Shown piece after piece: positions 25,528 to 35,255 of a stretch of DNA of 64,000 nucleotides. The translations under genes were made by a program, and so were the position numbers. The notes under the pieces were generated by a model. That model saw only the letters and a list, made by a program, of their open reading frames with translations. It had not been told where the DNA came from and made no database searches. The stretch is from NCBI RefSeq assembly GCF_012849555.1, contig NZ_CP051685.1:1612001-1676000 (forward strand). The letters run 5' to 3'. Each line of letters begins with the position of its first letter. The stretch's first letter is position 1. The DNA is from Massilia forsythiae. GTDB lineage: Bacteria > Pseudomonadota > Gammaproteobacteria > Burkholderiales > Burkholderiaceae_D.

Positions 25528-27038
25528 CACTTCTTCGGCGGTCCCTTGAGTTCCGGCGGTTTCTGCTCTTCGCCCGGCAACCGGGCGGGCGCCGGCTTGT
25601 CCTGGTCCGGGTCGGCCTTGGCCAGGTGCACCGGCAAGCCCTTGAAGTGGTTGATCGCCTGCGCCAACTGGAAATCGTCCTTGCCGCCGAATTCGAGCGG
25701 CGGGCTGTCCTTCAGCATGGCCAGCGCGCGCTGTTCCTCTTCCAGCTCGTCGCGCCGCTCGGCATTCTTGGCCGCGACCTTGGCGCTCGGTGCGCTCTTA
25801 TCGGCCTCGTTGTCCAGGTGACGGTCGAGGTCGGCCTCGCGCACGCGCAGCGCGTTCAAGCCGTCGCCTTGCAGGGTTTCGTCGACCTTCAGGTCGGGCA
25901 CGATGCCCAGCGCCTGGATCGAGCGCCCCTTCGGCGTGTAGTAGCGCGCCGTGGTCAGTTTCACGGCAGTGTCGGCGCTCAACTGGCGCAGCGTCTGCAC
26001 CGACCCCTTGCCGAAGGTCTGGCTGCCCATCACGATGGCGCGCTTGTAATCTTGCAGCGCGCCGGCGACGATTTCGGAGGCCGAAGCCGAACCGGTGTTC
26101 ACCAGCACCACCATCGGCACCTTTTTCAGCGCGGCCGGCAGCCTGGCCAGCGGATCGGCGCCGGCACGGGTCGCATAGAATTCGCGCCGGCCATAGAAGG
26201 TGGCGTTCGAGTCCGGCAATTGCCCCTTGGTCGATACGATCACCTCGTTCTGCGGCAAAAAGGCGGCGGAGACGCCGATCGCACTCGGCAGCAGGCCGCC
26301 GGGGTCGTTGCGCAAGTCCAGCACCAGGCCCTTGATGTCGGGGTTCTTGCCATACAGTTCCTGGATCTTGGCCACCATCTCGTCCAGGGTTTCTTCCTGA
26401 AACTGGCTGACGCGCAGCCAGGCATAGCCGGGCTCGATGATCTTGCCCTTCACGCTGGCCACGCGGATTTCCTCGCGCGCCACCGGCACCACCCAGGGTA
26501 CGTCGGCGCCGCGGCGGGCGATGGTCAGCAACACCTTGCTGTGCGGTTCGCCGCGCATGCGCTTGATCGCCTCGTCCAGCGACAAGCCCTTGACGGGAAC
26601 GTTGTCGATGCGCGTGATCAGGTCGCCCGCCTTGATGCCGGCGCGATAGGCGGGCGTGTCCTCGATCGGCGAGACGATCTTGACGTAGCCGTCTTCCATC
26701 GCGACTTCCACCCCGACGCCGACGAATTTGCCCTGCACCGACTCGCGCATCTCGGCGAAATCCTTCTGGTCCAGGTAGACCGAATGCGGGTCGAGCGAGG
26801 ACACCATGCCGGCAATGGCTTCCGACAGCAATTTCTTGTCGTCGACCTTTTCCACGTAGTCGCTCTTGATCAAGCCATACACGTCGGCCAGCTGGCGCAG
26901 TTCGTCCAGGGGCAGCGGCGCAGCGGCGCCCGGCGCGCCGGCGCCCTGCTGCGCGAGCGCGGACAACTGCACGGTGGCGGCGGCGCCGGCGACCATGCCG
27001 ATGCCGATCAGGCCGATGCTCTTGAGTTTATTGCCCAT
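25527..27038 (-). CDS. ctpA: S41 family C-terminal processing peptidase
   Basis: A 503-aa periplasmic serine protease of the Prc/CtpA group that trims or degrades envelope proteins. Order: signal or anchor peptide (IGLIGIGMVAGAAATVQL), PDZ domain at about 100–180 (GVGVEVAMEDGYVKIVSPIEDTP), then the S41 core with catalytic Ser in NTGSASASEI and Lys in QTFGKGSVQT. ATG 27038 has AGGAA nearby. It lies downstream of envC, and EnvC-like proteins are partners of related proteases in other bacteria. Confidence 0.92.
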   Translation of the reverse strand: MGNKLKSIGLIGIGMVAGAAATVQLSALAQQGAGAPGAAAPLPLDELRQLADVYGLIKSDYVEKVDDKKLLSEAIAGMVSSLDPHSVYLDQKDFAEMRESVQGKFVGVGVEVAMEDGYVKIVSPIEDTPAYRAGIKAGDLITRIDNVPVKGLSLDEAIKRMRGEPHSKVLLTIARRGADVPWVVPVAREEIRVASVKGKIIEPGYAWLRVSQFQEETLDEMVAKIQELYGKNPDIKGLVLDLRNDPGGLLPSAIGVSAAFLPQNEVIVSTKGQLPDSNATFYGRREFYATRAGADPLARLPAALKKVPMVVLVNTGSASASEIVAGALQDYKRAIVMGSQTFGKGSVQTLRQLSADTAVKLTTARYYTPKGRSIQALGIVPDLKVDETLQGDGLNALRVREADLDRHLDNEADKSAPSAKVAAKNAERRDELEEEQRALAMLKDSPPLEFGGKDDFQLAQAINHFKGLPVHLAKADPDQDKPAPARLPGEEQKPPELKGPPKK

Positions 27039-27057
27039 TAACTTATTCCTGAAAGGA

Positions 27058-27094
27058 AGGGAACCCCGCATGCCAGCGTCATGCGGGGTTCCCT
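27058..27094 (-). terminator. Strong hairpin between envC and ctpA
   Basis: A 15-bp perfect stem (AGGGAACCCCGCATG and complement) with a 7-base loop, placed after envC and directly before the ctpA ribosome-binding site. There is no T-tract. It could be an intercistronic attenuator or an mRNA stabiliser that sets different levels for the two genes. Confidence 0.6.
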
Positions 27095-27123
27095 GCTTCG
27101 CGATCTGAATTCGAGTGCTCGGG

Positions 27124-28725
27124 CTAGAAGCGGACCCAGCCTGCCGGATCGAAGGCCTTGCCCAGATGCCTGAGTTCGAAGTATAGCCCCGATTCCTCGT
27201 TGCCGCCGGTGTTGCCGGCGCTGGCCACGACCTCGCCCGGCTTGACCGCATCGCCGACGCGTTTCACCAGGGTCTGGTTGTTGCCGTAGATGGAGAGGTA
27301 TTCGCCGCCATGGTTGACGATGATCAGGTTACCGTAGCCGCGCATCCAGTTCGCGAACACCACGCGCCCGGCGGCGATGGCGCGCACGTCGGTGCCTTCC
27401 GGCGCCTTGATGAACATGCCGCGCCAGGTCGGACCGTCGCCGCGCTTGGCGCCGAAGCGGGCCGCGATCTTGCCGCCGATCGGGGCCGGCATGCGTCCGC
27501 GCTGGCTCTCGAACGCGCCGCTCGGTGCTTCCGATGCCAGCGCGGTGTCGGGCGAGCGCGCCGGCGGCTGCGGCCTGGGTTCGACCTGCGCCACTTGCGG
27601 CTCTTCGCGCACCGGCGCCGGCGCGGGCACCGGCGCCGGCTTGACCGGCTTGCCGGTGCGCGCCGCCTCGCGCGCCGCGGCCTTGGCGGCTTCGCGCGCC
27701 AGCGCGGCCAGGCGTTCGCGCTCGGCCTGCTCGGCTTTGGCGCGCGCCAGCGCGCGCGCCTTCGCTTCGGCTTCGGCCTTGGCGCGCGCCGCGGCCAGCG
27801 CTTCCTGGCGCTTGCGCTCGGCGGCAGCGGCGGCTTCCTGTTCGCGGATCAATTGGGTCAGGCGATCGACCAGGCCGCTCATGCGTTGTTCGTCGCGCTC
27901 CAGGCTGGACGCTTCCTTGCGCTGGGTAACCAGCTTGCTCGACAGGTTCGCCAGCAGCGAGGCGCGTTTCGCCTTTTCCTGCTCCAGCAGCGTTTTCTGG
28001 TCGCGCTGTTCGCCGGCGATTTCCTCGAGTTCGTCCTTGGCGTTCTGGGTCTTGGCGTGGTTCGCCTCCACGGCCGCCAGGTTGCCGCGCAAGCCATCCA
28101 GCAATGTCGCCTGCGCTTGGGACACGTAGGACATCATCTGCAGGTCGCGGTTGATGCGGTTCGGGTTGTCGCCCGACAGCAGCAGCTTGATGCGGTCTTC
28201 GTTGCCAGACACATAATGCTCACGCAACAGCTTGGCCAATTGGCGCTTTTGCGCCGCGATCGTGCCTTCCAGCCGCGCCTGCTCGTTATTCAATTCCTTG
28301 AGCTTGTCGTTGGTGGCGCTCTGCTCGTCCGCCAGTTCGCGCAGCGCGCGGTTGGCGTTCGAGATCGACTCTTCCGATTCGGCCAGCTCGTCGGCGGCGT
28401 CTTCCTTTGCGCTCTCGGTGCGCGTGATGTCCTTCTTGAGGGCGCCCAGCTTTTGCTGGATGCCGGCGCGCTCCGCTTCGGCGGCCGCCTTCTGCTTGCT
28501 GCGCTCGGTGATGCGCGGCGCGGCCGCACGCATGGCGTCCTGCTTCGGCGTGTTCTGCTTGGCTGCGCTTTGCTTCGCGCCATTGTGCCGCGGCTCGTTC
28601 TGATGCGCCTCGGCCGCGTGCGGCGCCGCCTGCGCGCCGCCGCCGATGAACGCCAGGGCCAGCGCCAGCAGGCCACGCAGCAGCGTGCCGGCGGCGCCCT
28701 GCCCGGCGCCGCCGGCCGACTTCAT
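27124..28725 (-). CDS. envC: EnvC-like murein hydrolase activator (degenerate LytM/M23 domain)
   Basis: A 533-aa periplasmic activator of amidases during division. It has a signal peptide (LLALALAFIGGGAQA), a long coiled coil at about residues 60–290, an Ala/Lys/Arg-rich helix, a Pro-rich linker and a C-terminal LytM domain (GMFIKAPEGTDVRAIAAGRV … SGLYFELRHLGKAFDP). The HxxxD and HxH metal ligands of active M23 peptidases are absent, as in E. coli EnvC. ATG 28725 chosen over an upstream TTG; 18 bp after gpmA. Confidence 0.9.
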   Translation of the reverse strand: MKSAGGAGQGAAGTLLRGLLALALAFIGGGAQAAPHAAEAHQNEPRHNGAKQSAAKQNTPKQDAMRAAAPRITERSKQKAAAEAERAGIQQKLGALKKDITRTESAKEDAADELAESEESISNANRALRELADEQSATNDKLKELNNEQARLEGTIAAQKRQLAKLLREHYVSGNEDRIKLLLSGDNPNRINRDLQMMSYVSQAQATLLDGLRGNLAAVEANHAKTQNAKDELEEIAGEQRDQKTLLEQEKAKRASLLANLSSKLVTQRKEASSLERDEQRMSGLVDRLTQLIREQEAAAAAERKRQEALAAARAKAEAEAKARALARAKAEQAERERLAALAREAAKAAAREAARTGKPVKPAPVPAPAPVREEPQVAQVEPRPQPPARSPDTALASEAPSGAFESQRGRMPAPIGGKIAARFGAKRGDGPTWRGMFIKAPEGTDVRAIAAGRVVFANWMRGYGNLIIVNHGGEYLSIYGNNQTLVKRVGDAVKPGEVVASAGNTGGNEESGLYFELRHLGKAFDPAGWVRF

Positions 28726-28743
28726 TGCAAGTACACGCAAAAC

Positions 28744-29490
28744 TTACTTTGCCTTCCCTTGGTTGGCCACGGCGGCCATCTTGGCGGCGATCGCTTCCTG
28801 GTCGCCCAGGTAGTAATGGCGGATCGGTTTCAGGTCGGCATCCAGTTCATAGACCAGCGGCGTGCCGTTGGGGATGTTCAGGCTGACGATGTCGTCGTCG
28901 CTGATATTGTCGAGCATCTTGATCAGGGCGCGCAGGCTGTTGCCGTGGGCCGAGATCAGGATTTGCTTGCCGGCGCGGATGGCCGGGGCGATTTCCTCGT
29001 CCCAGCACGGCATCACGCGCGCCACGGTGTCCTTCAGGCATTCGGTCAGCGGGATGCTGCCCTGGTCCAGGCCGGCATAGCGCGGATCGGCGAACGAGGT
29101 GCGCGGATCGTCCGCTTCCAGGCTCGGGGGCGGGGTATCGTAGCTGCGGCGCCAGACCAGCACCTGCTCGTCGCCGAACTTGGCGGCGGTTTCTCCCTTG
29201 TCCAGGCCCTGCAGCGCGCCGTAGTGGCGCTCGTTCAGGCGCCAGTCGTTCTTGATCGGCAGCCACATCATGTCCATCTCGTCCATGGCCAGCCACAGCG
29301 TGCGGATGGCGCGCGTCAGCACCGAGGTGTAGGCCAGGTCGAAGGCGAAGCCGGCTTCGCGCAGCTGGCGGCCGGCGGTCTTCGCTTCGCCGATGCCCTT
29401 TTCCGTCAAGTCGACGTCGGTCCAGCCCGTGAAGCGGTTTTCCAGGTTCCAGGTGGATTCGCCGTGACGCATGAATACGATTTTGTACAT
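28744..29490 (-). CDS. gpmA: 2,3-bisphosphoglycerate-dependent phosphoglycerate mutase
   Basis: Interconverts 3- and 2-phosphoglycerate in glycolysis/gluconeogenesis. It is 248 aa, with the phospho-histidine motif [10 protein letters not shown], the [16 protein letters not shown] segment, and the second catalytic His in [11 protein letters not shown]. First gene of a minus-strand run gpmA–envC–ctpA–moeB. Confidence 0.97.
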   Translation of the reverse strand: MYKIVFMRHGESTWNLENRFTGWTDVDLTEKGIGEAKTAGRQLREAGFAFDLAYTSVLTRAIRTLWLAMDEMDMMWLPIKNDWRLNERHYGALQGLDKGETAAKFGDEQVLVWRRSYDTPPPSLEADDPRTSFADPRYAGLDQGSIPLTECLKDTVARVMPCWDEEIAPAIRAGKQILISAHGNSLRALIKMLDNISDDDIVSLNIPNGTPLVYELDADLKPIRHYYLGDQEAIAAKMAAVANQGKAK

Positions 29491-29632
29491 AAGCTCTTCG
29501 AGAAAAAAGTGTGCAAAAAGACGCCCGGAACAAGCTGCCGCATGTTGCCATGGCGGTTTTTCCAGGCGCCCGAAATACCGGCCTCGCTTCTATTTTATAA
29601 TGCGATGATTCAGTTCAACCAACGGAACCTTC

Positions 29633-30037
29633 GTGAAATTCATCCTCGACCATCTTCTTACTGTTGCAATTGCCGTGATTTCCGGGGGCGCCCTGCTGTG
29701 GCCCGCCCTGGTGCCGCGCGCGCGGCGCGCTTCTCCACTGCAGGCAACCCAGATGATGAACCGCGGCAGAAGCACCGCCGTGATCGATGTGCGCAGCGCT
29801 GAGGAATTTGCCGCCGGCCATTTGCGCGACGCGAAACACATTCCGCTGGCAGACTTGGCCAACCGTACCGGCGAACTCGACAAGGTGAAAGTCAAGACCG
29901 TGATCGTCGTCGACCAGGCGGGCAACCGCGCCGACAAGGCCGCGCGCCAGTTGAAAACGGCCGGGTTCGAAGACATCTATTGCCTGGAAGGCGGTGTCAC
30001 GGCCTGGACCGCCGCCGGCATGCCTCTGACCAAATGA
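29633..30037 (+). CDS. Membrane-anchored rhodanese-like protein lacking the catalytic cysteine
   Basis: A 134-aa protein with one N-terminal membrane helix (LLTVAIAVISGGALLWPAL) and a rhodanese fold (TAVIDVRSAEEFAAGHL … LEGGVTAWTAAGM). The active-site loop reads VVDQAGNRA, with D94 where sulfurtransferases have Cys, so sulfur transfer by this loop is unlikely. The rhodanese–grxC–secB order is common in betaproteobacteria. A TATAAT is at 29596–29601 upstream. Confidence 0.85.
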   Translation: MKFILDHLLTVAIAVISGGALLWPALVPRARRASPLQATQMMNRGRSTAVIDVRSAEEFAAGHLRDAKHIPLADLANRTGELDKVKVKTVIVVDQAGNRADKAARQLKTAGFEDIYCLEGGVTAWTAAGMPLTK

Positions 30038-30057
30038 TTCAAGTGAAAGGAATTACC

Positions 30058-30327
30058 ATGACTGCCCACGTCGTCCTCTACCATACTGCTGCCTGCCCTT
30101 ACTGCGTGCGCGCCGAGCGCCTGCTGGAAGCCAAGGGCGTGACCGAGATCGAGCGCATCCGCGTCGACCTGGACCCGCAGCAGCGCGTCACCATGATGGA
30201 ACGCACTGGCCGCCGCACCGTGCCCCAGATCTACGTGGGCGATACGCACGTGGGCGGCTTCGACGACCTGTACGCGCTCGACCAGGCCGGGCGCCTCGAT
30301 CCGCTGCTAAAGGGCGAAGCCGCCTGA
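30058..30327 (+). CDS. grxC: Glutaredoxin 3
   Basis: An 89-aa cytosolic glutathione-dependent disulfide reductase with the dithiol site CPYC, the cis-proline segment TVPQIYVGDTHVGG and DDLYALDQAG. AAAGGAA precedes ATG 30058. It follows the rhodanese gene by 20 bp. Confidence 0.95.
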   Translation: MTAHVVLYHTAACPYCVRAERLLEAKGVTEIERIRVDLDPQQRVTMMERTGRRTVPQIYVGDTHVGGFDDLYALDQAGRLDPLLKGEAA

Positions 30328-30424
30328 GGCAAGCGCGGCAACGGCAGCGCGAATGCTGTCCGGGCCGCGCTGCGCCTTGTCGAACCGGCGCCGGAGAATG
30401 CTATTTAATCCGAATTGGTTTTGA

Positions 30425-30430
30425 TACAAT
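30425..30430 (+). promoter_or_regulatory. Extended -10 promoter element upstream of secB
   Basis: TTGATACAAT contains TACAAT preceded by TGA, an extended -10 pattern. There is no good -35 match. It lies in the otherwise featureless 288-bp gap between grxC and secB. Confidence 0.4.
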
Positions 30431-30615
30431 TACCGACGCCTTGAAGGAACCTCGAACGATCGTGGCCGGCTCGGCTGCAGGTTGGTCGAGGTTTCCTACA
30501 TTCGGACATCAAAAACCGGTGCGCGGTAGAAATCCTGCGACGCGGGTTGGAGACTCCCCTGCATGCATCTGGAACGGACATCACCGTTCTTCTTACAATT
30601 AAATGAAAGCGTTCC

Positions 30616-31089
30616 ATGGCTGACGAAAACCTGCAACCCGTATTCCAAATCCAGCGTATTTACCTGAAGGATATGTCGCTGGAACAACCGAATTCCCCGG
30701 CAATCTTCCTCGAGCAGGAAGCCCCGACCATCGAGGTGTCGCTGGACGTCGGCGCCGAAGCCATCGCCGATGGCATCTACGAATCCACCGTGACCATCAC
30801 CGTGACCGCCAAGGTCAAGGACAAGGTCGCTTTCCTGGTCGAAGGCAAGCAGGGCGGCATCTTCGAAGCCCGCAACATCCCGGCCGACCAGATGGATCCG
30901 CTGCTCGGCATCGGCTGCCCGAACATCATCTATCCTTACCTGCGCAGCAACATCGCCGACCTGATCACCCGCGCCGGCTTCCCGCCCGTGCACCTGGCCG
31001 AGATCAACTTCGAGGTGTTCTACCAACAGCGCCGCCAGGCCCTGGCCGAGCAGGCAGCCACCGCCGGCCAGCCGATCGGCAACCAGTAA
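30616..31089 (+). CDS. secB: Protein-export chaperone SecB
   Basis: A 157-aa tetrameric chaperone that keeps preproteins unfolded and hands them to SecA. Conserved segments are [23 protein letters not shown]-like strands, and the core [33 protein letters not shown]. Normal length. It is in the usual grxC–secB–gpsA neighbourhood. Confidence 0.97.
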   Translation: MADENLQPVFQIQRIYLKDMSLEQPNSPAIFLEQEAPTIEVSLDVGAEAIADGIYESTVTITVTAKVKDKVAFLVEGKQGGIFEARNIPADQMDPLLGIGCPNIIYPYLRSNIADLITRAGFPPVHLAEINFEVFYQQRRQALAEQAATAGQPIGNQ

Positions 31090-31262
31090 ACCGCTCCTTG
31101 CGGGCGCCTGGAACCGGCGCAGCGCGCATCGCCCATCGGCGTCTCCGGCGCCGCTGCAGCGCGCAGCACGGTCACGAGGCGTCCGCGCCAGGCGTTCCGC
31201 CCGTGTCATGGACGGGACGCCGGTCCTGCCTTTTGGCGTTCGTCGTTTCCAAAGGCCTCGTC

Positions 31263-31724
31263 ATGCATCGTTCCCATCCTTTTCGTTTCGGTCGCCTGCT
31301 GACCGGCAGCGCATTGCTGCTGTACTCGCTTGGCGCGCACGCGTTCGACTTCAAGACGGTCGGCGCGCGTCCGGTGATCCTGTACGACGCACCCTCGCTC
31401 AAGGGCGCCAGGCTGTACGTCGCGCCCAGCGGCATGCCGGTCGAGATCGTCCTCGGCTACGGCGACTGGGTCAAGGTGCGCGACGCCGGCGGCGACGTGG
31501 CCTGGACCGAAGCCAAGGGCCTGTCCGCCAGGCGCAACGTGATCGTGCGCAGCGCCGCGGCCAAGGTCCGCGCCACGCCGGACGAGGCCGCGCCGGTCCT
31601 GATGACGGCCGACAAGAACGTCCTGCTCGAACTGGTCGATCCGGACGCAGGCCCGTGGGTGCGCGTGCGCCATCGCGACGGCATCAGCGGCTACGTCAAA
31701 ACGTCCGACGTCTGGGGCCTCTAG
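31263..31724 (+). CDS. Exported bacterial SH3-domain protein
   Basis: A 153-aa protein with a signal peptide ([16 protein letters not shown]) and two SH3-like β-modules ([21 protein letters not shown]… and [17 protein letters not shown]…[11 protein letters not shown]), the DUF1058/SH3_4 type thought to bind peptidoglycan or envelope proteins. ATG 31263 was chosen because it starts the signal peptide. It stands between secB and gpsA, as in related genomes. Confidence 0.82.
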   Translation: MHRSHPFRFGRLLTGSALLLYSLGAHAFDFKTVGARPVILYDAPSLKGARLYVAPSGMPVEIVLGYGDWVKVRDAGGDVAWTEAKGLSARRNVIVRSAAAKVRATPDEAAPVLMTADKNVLLELVDPDAGPWVRVRHRDGISGYVKTSDVWGL

Positions 31725-31735
31725 CCAATTATTCC

Positions 31736-32776
31736 ATGCAAGAATCCAAACAAGCTCAAGCCATCACCGTCCTCGGCGCCGGCGCCTGGGGTACGGCGGT
31801 GGCGATTTCGCTGGCCGCGCGCCACGACGTCCTGCTGTGGGGGCGCAATCCCGCCCAGATGGCGGCGGCGGCGGCCGCGCGCGAAAACGTCGACTACCTG
31901 CCCGGCCATCCGTTGCCGGCGACGCTGCGCGTGGGCGCCGATGTCGAGGCCGCCATCGATCACGTGACCGGCGCCGCCGCCGCCGCTGCCGGCGCCACGC
32001 CGCTGCTGATCGCGGCCTGCCCGGTGGCCGGACTGCGGCCGCTGCTGCAACAGCTGAAGGGTAAGCGCATTCCCAACATCGTCTGGCTGTGCAAAGGCTT
32101 CGAGTACGACACCGGCCTGCTGCCGCACCAGGTGGTGCGCGAGGTGCTGGGGGACGAGATCGAGGGCGCTGCGCTGTCCGGCCCTTCGTTCGCCCAGGAA
32201 GTGGCGCGCGGCCTGCCCTGTGCGCTGACCGTGGCTTCCACCTCGGCCGCCTTGCGCGAGCGCGTGGTCGGCCTGGTGCATGGCGGCAGCACGCGCGTGT
32301 ATGCCTGCGACGACCTGGTCGGCGTGGAAGTCGGCGGCGCCGTCAAGAATATCCTGGCGATCGCCACCGGTACCGCCGACGGGCTCGGCCTGGGCCTGAA
32401 TGCGCGCGCGGCGCTGATCACCCGCGGCCTGGCCGAGATCACGCGCCTGGGCACGGCCCTGGGCGGGCATGCCGGCACCTTCATGGGCCTGACCGGGATG
32501 GGAGATTTGATCCTGACCTGCACCGGGGACCTGTCACGCAACCGCCGCGTGGGCCTGGCACTGGCGCAGGGCAAGCCGCTGGATGCCATCGTGCGCGAAC
32601 TGGGTCACGTGGCCGAGGGTGTGCCGTGCGCCAAGGCGGTACGCGAACTGGCGCACAAGCTGGGGGTGGACATGCCGATCACCGATGCGGTGGCGGGGGT
32701 CTTGTTCGATGGCGATTCGGCGGTGGATATGGTCGGCAAGCTGCTCGCGCGCGATCCGCGCAACGAATTGGCGTGA
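31736..32776 (+). CDS. gpsA: NAD(P)H-dependent glycerol-3-phosphate dehydrogenase
   Basis: Reduces dihydroxyacetone phosphate to sn-glycerol 3-phosphate, the backbone of phospholipids. It is 346 aa with dinucleotide-binding [30 protein letters not shown], the catalytic Lys in [13 protein letters not shown] and [20 protein letters not shown] 31736 gives the family N-terminus although no clear ribosome-binding site is seen. It starts 11 bp after the SH3 gene. Confidence 0.95.
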   Translation: MQESKQAQAITVLGAGAWGTAVAISLAARHDVLLWGRNPAQMAAAAAARENVDYLPGHPLPATLRVGADVEAAIDHVTGAAAAAAGATPLLIAACPVAGLRPLLQQLKGKRIPNIVWLCKGFEYDTGLLPHQVVREVLGDEIEGAALSGPSFAQEVARGLPCALTVASTSAALRERVVGLVHGGSTRVYACDDLVGVEVGGAVKNILAIATGTADGLGLGLNARAALITRGLAEITRLGTALGGHAGTFMGLTGMGDLILTCTGDLSRNRRVGLALAQGKPLDAIVRELGHVAEGVPCAKAVRELAHKLGVDMPITDAVAGVLFDGDSAVDMVGKLLARDPRNELA

Positions 32777-32904
32777 AAACGATTTTGCCGGGAGAGATGG
32801 CGTGACGGCGGCCGAGCCGCCCACCCTACGCCGATCGCATCGTCCGCAGGGTCCGGCCAGATTACCGGGCCGGTCGGACATGCCGGCGCAGGGCCGGCAT
32901 CGGA

Positions 32905-33288
32905 TCAGGCGCTTGGAACGGTGCGCGCGTCGGTGCGGGTCGGGCCGCCATTGTTGTCGCCGGGGTGCAGCAGGATGGTCATCAGCGCCACCGCGTCTTG
33001 GTTGGCGCGGATCGCGTGCGGCTCGCCGCCGGCCAGGTAGACCATTTCGTTCGGCGCCAGGATGGTGGTGCGGCCGTGGGCGCTGAAAGCGATCTCGCCT
33101 TCCAGGCACAACAGCGTCATCTCGCCTTCGACCCAATGTTCCGGCATCGGTTTTTCCTTGGGCAGCACGAGCCGGATCAATTCCATGTGGTCAGTCTTGA
33201 TCAGCGCGATCGATGTGAAATTCGCGATGTCGTCTTCGTCGCGCTCGAGTGCGATCCGTTCGCCCGATACTGCATGTTGTAAGGCCAT
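32905..33288 (-). CDS. Small cupin-domain protein
   Basis: A 127-aa single-domain cupin. The two motifs are recognisable (MPEHWVEGEMTLLCLEGEIAFSAHG and LAPNEMVYLAGGEPHAIRA), but motif 1 carries only one of the usual His pair, so metal binding is uncertain. Its substrate is unknown. It stands convergent to gpsA, 128 bp away. Confidence 0.75.
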   Translation of the reverse strand: MALQHAVSGERIALERDEDDIANFTSIALIKTDHMELIRLVLPKEKPMPEHWVEGEMTLLCLEGEIAFSAHGRTTILAPNEMVYLAGGEPHAIRANQDAVALMTILLHPGDNNGGPTRTDARTVPSA

Positions 33289-33348
33289 CTTGCTCTCCTA
33301 TTCCGAAACCCGTCAGGCGCCGTGCGCTACGCCGGCCGGGAATCCCTG

Positions 33349-34032
33349 TCATTCATGAGTTTGCGGTACGCCGCGCAGCCAGGTCACCAGCGCGGTGGCG
33401 TCCTTGAATCCCTGCGCGAGCCGCGGCACCAGTTGTTCCGGTTTGTCCAGGTCCAGCTTGACCTCGATCCAGACGAAATAACTTTTCAACTTCAGGTACT
33501 CGACCAGCGGGTGCGTTGCATCGAAGCCCTTCGGTGGGCGCTGCAGCTTGTCTTCCGGGTTGAGGTCGCCATACGTCTCGCGCAGATGTTTATTCTTCAA
33601 CATTTTCGCAAATCCTGTCGCATCGTTGACCACGTGCTCGCGGATCGCTTTCAGGCGCGCTGCCGGCGGCAGGTACTCGCCGGCGCCGAACAACAGCGTG
33701 CCGTCGGCTTCGATGTGGAAATAATAGGTCGGGCCGCCGCCTTCGCTGGGACGGCGCTTATTGCCCGGCGCAATGCCCGCCGAAAAATGCGTTTTATAGG
33801 GGGTCTTGTCGTGCGCGAAACGGGTATCGCGCTGGAAGCGGAACATCGCCTTTTTCGGATCGCAGGCGGCAACTTGCCGGTCGAACTTGCCGAGCTCGCG
33901 AATCAGTTCGGTGAGCACCTCCGCGAATTCGGTGCGCAGGATATCGTAGCGAGGCTTGTTCCAGAGGAACCAGGGACGGTTGTTGTTTTCCTTGAGTTCG
34001 GCGAGAAATCGGGTCAGGTCGTGCAGGTGCAT
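33349..34032 (-). CDS. DUF2461 family protein
   Basis: A 227-aa protein of the DUF2461 (TIGR02453) family: FLAELKENNNRPWFLWNKPRYD at the start, RFQRDTRFAHDKTPYKTHFSAGI in the middle, and YYFHIEADGTLLFGAGEYLP. Its function is unknown. It precedes the cupin gene in the same direction by 60 bp. Confidence 0.88.
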   Translation of the reverse strand: MHLHDLTRFLAELKENNNRPWFLWNKPRYDILRTEFAEVLTELIRELGKFDRQVAACDPKKAMFRFQRDTRFAHDKTPYKTHFSAGIAPGNKRRPSEGGGPTYYFHIEADGTLLFGAGEYLPPAARLKAIREHVVNDATGFAKMLKNKHLRETYGDLNPEDKLQRPPKGFDATHPLVEYLKLKSYFVWIEVKLDLDKPEQLVPRLAQGFKDATALVTWLRGVPQTHE

Positions 34033-34078
34033 GGGTTATCCGGTGGAGTCGGTCGATAAATGGGGCAAAGTCCAGATG

Positions 34079-35233
34079 TCAAGGCGATTGGCGCGGCCGG
34101 CGTCCGACCGTCACGGCCAGCGTGGCTTCGCGGTTCTTGCGCATTACCGTCATGGGCGTCTTTTCGCCCGGCGGCAGGTCGGCGATCCGGTTCATCATGT
34201 CGTTGGTGTTGGCGATCTTTTTGCCATTGATCGCCAGCAGGATGTCGCCCGGCTGCATGCCGGCGCGGTCGGCCGGGCCACCGCGCACGATGCCGGCGAT
34301 GATGGCGCCGCGGTCGCGGCCCAGCCCGAAACTGTCGGCCAGTTCGGGCGTGATGTCCTGCGATTCGATGCCGATCCAGCCGCGCACCACCTGCCCGTGC
34401 TTGACGATGGCGTCCAGCACGTTCTTGGCGGTCGACACGGGAATGGCGAAGCCGATGCCGACCGAGCCGCCGGTCTGCGAATAGATCGCCGAATTGATCC
34501 CGAGCAGGTTGCCGCGGCTGTCGACCAGCGCCCCGCCCGAGTTGCCGAAGTTGATCGCGGCGTCGGTCTGGATGAAATTCTCGAAATGGTTGATGTGCAG
34601 GTTGTTGCGCCCCAGCGCCGAAATGATGCCGAGGGTGACGGTCTGGCCGACGCCGAACGGGTTGCCGATCGCCAGCACCACGTCGCCCACGCGCGCCTGG
34701 CCCGGCTCGCCCAGCACGATCACCGGCAGCTTGTCTTCCTTGATGCGGATGACGGCGAGGTCCGTTTCCGGATCGGTGCCGACGATGCTGGCCGCCGCCT
34801 TCCTGCCGTCGGCCAGCCCGACCTCGATCTCGTCGGCGCCATCGATGACATGGAAATTGGTCAGGATATAACCGTCGCTGCTGACGATCACGCCCGAGCC
34901 CAGGCTGGCCATCTGTTCTTGCGGCGGCAACTTGTCGCCGAAGAAGCGGCGGAACAGCGGATCCTTCAACAGCGGATGGCCGCCGCGCAGCGCCTTGCTG
35001 GTCAAAATGTTGACCACCGCCGGCATCGCCTTCCCCGCCGCCTCGCGGTAGCTGCCGGGCGCGCTGCCGAGTGCGCCCGGCGCCTGCAGTACCGGCACGG
35101 CGCGGCCGGGCGCGCCGAGGCCGACCCGGGTCGGCGCGCGCTCGATCCAGGCCGGGCGCACCGCCGCCAGCACGGCGTAGATGCCGAGCGCGATGGTGAC
35201 GGTTTGCGCGAACAGGAGCCAGGTGCGGCGCAT
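34079..35233 (-). CDS. degS: DegS/HtrA-type trypsin-like serine protease with one PDZ domain
   Basis: A 384-aa envelope protease with an N-terminal membrane anchor (TVTIALGIYAVLAAV), trypsin-like domain with His in ILTNFHVIDGADE, Asp in ETDLAVIRI and Ser in NFGNSGGALVDS, then a single PDZ domain (IVRGGPADRAGMQPGDILLAINGK). The single PDZ and anchor fit DegS/AlgW, which starts the sigma-E response by cutting RseA; DegQ-like naming is also possible. It precedes the cupin-side genes and follows mscL. Confidence 0.88.
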   Translation of the reverse strand: MRRTWLLFAQTVTIALGIYAVLAAVRPAWIERAPTRVGLGAPGRAVPVLQAPGALGSAPGSYREAAGKAMPAVVNILTSKALRGGHPLLKDPLFRRFFGDKLPPQEQMASLGSGVIVSSDGYILTNFHVIDGADEIEVGLADGRKAAASIVGTDPETDLAVIRIKEDKLPVIVLGEPGQARVGDVVLAIGNPFGVGQTVTLGIISALGRNNLHINHFENFIQTDAAINFGNSGGALVDSRGNLLGINSAIYSQTGGSVGIGFAIPVSTAKNVLDAIVKHGQVVRGWIGIESQDITPELADSFGLGRDRGAIIAGIVRGGPADRAGMQPGDILLAINGKKIANTNDMMNRIADLPPGEKTPMTVMRKNREATLAVTVGRRPRQSP

Positions 35234-35255
35234 CAGGGAATCCGGTGGCGCGGCG

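Noticed and set aside
27310..29802. An 830-codon plus-strand open frame
   Set aside because: It is antisense to envC and gpmA, whose frames have clear family matches; a GC-driven shadow.
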